This document shows positions 60,446 through 64,000 of a stretch of 64,000 bases of DNA, piece by piece. Position 1 is the first letter of the stretch, and every line of letters begins with the position of its first letter. The position numbers were made by a program, and so were the translations under genes. The stretch is from Bugula neritina. Taxonomy: Eukaryota > Bryozoa > Gymnolaemata > Cheilostomatida > Bugulidae. The notes below the pieces were generated by a model. It was not told the DNA's origin. It worked only from the letters and a program-made list of their open reading frames with translations, and did not search any database. The stretch spans positions 115,001-179,000 of the forward strand of contig OZ037770.1 of assembly GCA_964035545.1 (NCBI GenBank), read 5' to 3'.

Positions 60446-61420
60446 TCAGAAGAAAGCCGACACCATTTCTAACAGTTGACTCTCTTCCAGGTCTAATTGG
60501 CTCTGGTATGTATCTGCGTTGTCATGGTAACCACCATGATCTGGAGAGGTCAGCGTGGCCTGAGGTCGATATTGTTGGCAAGGGTAGTTGTAGTCGGTAC
60601 TTTGAAAGTTCCACGAGTTGGAATCACATCTGTTGTGATTGCTGATTGGCTGAAGAGGAGTGCTGTAAGAGTTTCCGTAGCTCGAGCTTTGAATCTGATT
60701 ATTTTCAGCGTAGAGGGTGGGTGTGCAGGCGTTCCAATGTTCTCCTGCAGATGAGAAGCTTCCAGGTGATGAAACGGAGTCGGAGTAACTGTTGGTGCCT
60801 TCACTACTGCCAGGGGACATGCAGCTTCCGTCTGTGGAGTTGTCTGCCTCGTCTAGAGCTTTCTGCAGCTCTCGGATGTAGGAGATAGCAGCTTGTAGCG
60901 TGTCCACTTTGCTCATCTTCTTAGCTCTGAACTCTGGCGGTACGTGATTGGCCAGGGTGACAAAACCTGTCAACAGGAAATGTTAATACTCCGTCAAGGT
61001 TACTGAATACAGAAACTAATATCTAACATCACAGAGTTAAGCCAATGAAACTCAACCACATTGATTGTCACGTCAAGTTAACCACTGAAAGTATAGCCAG
61101 TGTTCTACGTGTAGCTCAGCTTCTTAGTAGATAGAAGTTGTCTTACCTTGATTCACAACTCTCACTCTATTTCGCTCTCTGGTGTTTCTCTTGGTCACAG
61201 TGTGGGGTCGGGGGTGCGTCAGGGCCTTCTTACTGAAGTGAATTCTGCGCTTGACCTCGGGGCTAGACATTGAGTTCTCCTTCTCCATTCCCTCACTCTT
61301 CGGTAGAATAGGCTGCACGGCTGTCCGCTGCCGCTGTTGAGGTGACAGGACAATGACCTTCGCTGCCGGATAAGTGGTGCCGTGTATTGTCACGGGTCCA
61401 TTGAGCTCTAGAGTAGCCAT
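60446..61420 (-). CDS. ASCL: Achaete-scute family bHLH transcription factor, 2 exons, 264 aa
   Basis: Exon 1 is 61420-61147 and exon 2 is 60966-60446, joined in phase (265 codons with stop). Residues 77-131 form the bHLH domain: basic region KRNTRERNRVRVVNQ with the E-box-contacting Glu-Arg, helix 1 GFVTLANHVP, short loop, and helix 2 KKMSKVDTLQAAISYIRELQ. The RERNRV...NQGF and KKMSKVDTL signatures place it in the achaete-scute class, which binds CANNTG sites as dimers with E proteins and drives neural-type differentiation. The N-terminus is basic/Pro-rich; residues 135-264 are Ser/Asn/Tyr-rich, ending in an acidic-hydrophobic motif (ESQLLEMVSAFF) that may be an activation motif. The intron falls between Gln91 and Gly92 inside the domain; bilaterian ASCL genes are usually intronless. 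Paralogue identity within the class is not resolved. Confidence 0.92.
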
Positions 61421-61483
61421 GTTGTTAGTGTCTGTACCGTGCTGTATGCTAGCTGTTATGAGATGGATATTAAATTTCCTCCA

Positions 61484-61499
61484 TTTATACTCTTTATAA
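61484..61499 (-). promoter_or_regulatory. TATA boxes of the bHLH gene
   Basis: Two minus-strand TATAAA motifs (61484-61489 and 61494-61499), 64-80 nt upstream of the ATG; either would give a short 5' UTR. Confidence 0.5.
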
Positions 61500-61518
61500 A
61501 GTGAAGGCTCCGCCTTAA

Positions 61519-61534
61519 CAGGTGCTGGCAGGTG
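61519..61534. promoter_or_regulatory. Paired CAGGTG E-boxes upstream of the bHLH gene
   Basis: CAGGTG at 61519-61524 and 61529-61534, one helical turn apart and about 20 bp upstream of the TATA motifs. The second reads GCAGGTG, the proneural GCAGSTG consensus. Confidence 0.5.
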
Positions 61535-63180
61535 TCTGCTCGAATCTGATTGGCTGCCTCAAACAAAAGTGTGCTCAGATAGCACTGGCACGCTTATAAA
61601 CCAGTTTTATTGAAAGATAAAAACTCTTATCTGAATTTAAAAAAGAGTTGAGAGTATAACAGGCAGTTACAAAGTGACTTCCATTAGTTTTCATGTTTTT
61701 CTTGTGACTGTAAAAAGAACAATTACTCCTTTCTGTTAAATTAATTATTTGTTATTTGCCAGTTGTAAGCATGAAAAGTGTTAATGTAAAGCTGTCCATC
61801 TGATAAGTGTGACATGCTAATTACATTCTCTAAGTCTTTCCTCTCTCCACTAATTGGTGGTTGACCTCAGAGAGAACTAATATACATTATATATTAACTA
61901 GACTGACTGAGGTGTATATATAGTAATACATTATATATTAAATTAGATTGATTTGAATTCTCGTGTTACCTCTGATTGGATGAAAGTTGCAGTATCATTA
62001 TATAATCAGTCACAAAACTCATTACGGATTCCCACCATTTGCATTACAATAAAGTTATAATAATCTACTGCATACCATTATGCATGGCTTTGCCCAACAC
62101 TGTGTATAAAATACTCCTCATGCACTTACTACAAGGAAATGCTCAACAATAACTAGACAATTTAATTACACTGCAATTACACCGAGTTCTATAATTAATT
62201 CAGCATTACGTTTAGTTCTAATGTTTAAAATATCTTTTATATATTAATGACTTCTCAACACTACAATGAGCTCTAGTATTAAAATATTCTTGATAATATA
62301 GTAATATAGTATCATACATGATGCTATATACTTTAATATATAATATAGTATTAAGGTATGATATAATATCATAATATGTAAACATAACATAGTATATATG
62401 CTCCTATATTATAATATTTTATAAGAATATTGTAAGCTAAATAGGGTGGTAGTTCTCTATTGAAAACTTTTGTAACTAAACTAAGAAGGTTTATTCTTTC
62501 AGACAACAAAACAAGAGATGAAATCTGCACGGAACAGATCTGCAGGTGACTTGTGTTTACACAAAGACCGGGTTTACTGCGGCATGTAATGGCCCTTGCA
62601 CTAAGACCAGTCTTATAGTAATCTCTACATATAAATTCTATCTCACTGCTAACTTTGTGTTTGAAGTTTCATAAATTTAATGGCCCTGTTAGTGATAGCT
62701 CATTAATAAATACTACTAATTACTCAAAGTCTAAAACCAACCCTGACTTGTAATGGATGCGGTATATTAACCCCCCCCCCCCTTCAGCTGTGTGCAGAGC
62801 CAGTGGGAAATTGGGTTAAACTGATTTTACACATTATATTAAAGGGGTAGATGAATCTGGTCACATGATGAGATGCTAGCCGGATAGGCATAAAAACTAC
62901 CATCACATCACAAGTCATTCAGCATCTATTGAGAATTAGGCTATAACACTTGTTCTTAGCAGTTTGGTGTGCATATTGACTAGTTATTTATGACTACTTT
63001 AGCTCTGAAATATTTCCCTGAAAAGTTTAGCTTCACAACTCGCCACATTTAGGTTAGTAGTTTGTTAGGCTGATATTGGGCTGATTTGTTCTATTGCCCC
63101 GTTCGTTGTTATAAAGTAGTACCGCATCTAGCAAGCTATACGTTTATTAGAAGAAATATATGAGGTTATAATTTCATGTC
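61535..63180. other. Intergenic region upstream of the bHLH gene
   Basis: AT-rich unique sequence with a poly-C run near 62771-62782. No gene supported. Confidence 0.55.
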
Positions 63181-63189
63181 AGTCTGAGA

Positions 63190-63430
63190 GGCAGAGCACA
63201 TGCTGGATGTGTCGTCTCAGAGCACATACTGAATGTGTCGTCTCAGAGCACATGCTGAATGTGTCATCCCAGAGCACATACTGGATGTGTCATCCCAGAG
63301 CACATGCTGAATGTGTCATCTCAAAGCACATACTGGATGTGTCATCCCAGAGCACATGCTGAATGTGTCATCCCAGAGCACATGCTGAATGTGTCATCTA
63401 CTACTACATCACAGAGCACATGCTCATTTA
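63190..63430. repeat. About 26-bp minisatellite
   Basis: Core CAGAGCACATGCTGAATGTG with TCATCCC, about nine copies. Confidence 0.9.
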
Positions 63431-63794
63431 GACCCGACCATATATTATGAGATGCACACTTGAAACTTAATTATTTATTTATTTATTTTACTTGAATTCT
63501 CAGACATTTGGTCTCTGAGATTTAAATTAAGCATTGTTGACATTATTACATTTTCATTCCACTCACTCTCACACTTGCTACTTGGCACGTAAATAGGAAA
63601 TAGAAATTCAGAATTACACAATTAAATGTTAATATTCGCACGATTAACTACTCAAAGAAATCTGCTCATTAAACTAGGCAGATTTCAGGGAAATACTAAT
63701 TTATCTGTCAGCAATAATATTTGTAGTTGAATGATCAGTTGGTTGATAAATAAACAACAAAAATGAAAGAGTCTAAGCACAACTATGGTAAGCT

Positions 63795-64000
63795 TAAGCA
63801 AAGAGAGTATATATATTACTGTAACACTTGTATACCAAAGAGTATATATTACTGTAACACTTGTATATAACAAAGAGTATATATTACTGTAACACTTGTA
63901 TATAACAAAGAGTATATATTACTGTAACACTTGTATAACAAAGAGTATATATTACTGTAACACTTGTATAACAAAGAGTATATATTACTGTAACACTTGT
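63795..64000. repeat. About 33-bp minisatellite running off the window
   Basis: Core AAAGAGTATATATTACTGTA followed by ACACTTGTATA; at least six copies, continuing past the end. Confidence 0.9.

Overview
The window is animal (metazoan) nuclear DNA: AT-rich, intron-bearing, full of private minisatellites, and carrying an intact BEL/Pao retrotransposon. The genes are recognisable animal families: TTLL10, DENND5, an achaete-scute bHLH, and an NlpC/P60-like protein. The bHLH gene is split by an intron inside its DNA-binding domain, and non-repetitive intron sequence is short. I infer an invertebrate, possibly an early-branching one (sponge- or cnidarian-like), but the species cannot be fixed from sequence alone.

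Layout. 1-5127: 3' part of a BEL/Pao element with one open pol frame and its 3' LTR. 5128-8210: intergenic, with an AT microsatellite, a 21-bp array and a tRNA-like SINE fragment. 8211-16156 (minus): complete 11-exon TTLL10-type tubulin polyglycylase, 792 codons, every junction in phase. 17555-31401 (minus): six-exon NlpC/P60-like gene, 498 codons, whose last exon is a coding 27-bp minisatellite; its 5' intron (20303-31287) is about 11 kb. 31402-35553: AT-rich intergenic. 35554-53283 (plus): complete 23-exon DENND5 (Rab GEF/effector), 1285 codons, close to the roughly 1287 of vertebrate DENND5A. An intronless minus-strand gene (44997-46187; tentative scramblase/tubby-C-like fold) and a MITE lie inside its intron 9. 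53284-60445: intergenic, with polyA signals, a CCAAT-box array, a tRNA-SINE and an E-box array. 60446-61420 (minus): two-exon achaete-scute bHLH gene with TATA and paired E-boxes. 61421-64000: intergenic with two arrays.

What stands out is the relation between tandem repeats and splice sites. Most introns hold their own minisatellite, and in several genes on both strands the repeat unit includes the exon/intron boundary. The functional 5' or 3' splice site is therefore present in 3 to about 54 tandem copies (DENND5 introns 2, 19 and 21; NlpC-like intron 3; TTLL10 intron 8), or is duplicated together with exon sequence (DENND5 exons 4 and 22). Slippage at splice junctions looks like a recurrent source of intron growth and of redundant, sometimes frame-preserving, splice sites in this genome.

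The genes do not form an operon. TTLL10 and the NlpC-like gene are same-strand neighbours and may be functionally linked (tubulin/cilium). DENND5 serves Rab-dependent endosome-Golgi traffic. The bHLH gene is a proneural-type transcription factor. All exon models were built by hand from splice signals, phase and remembered family sequences; no alignment or transcript data were available.
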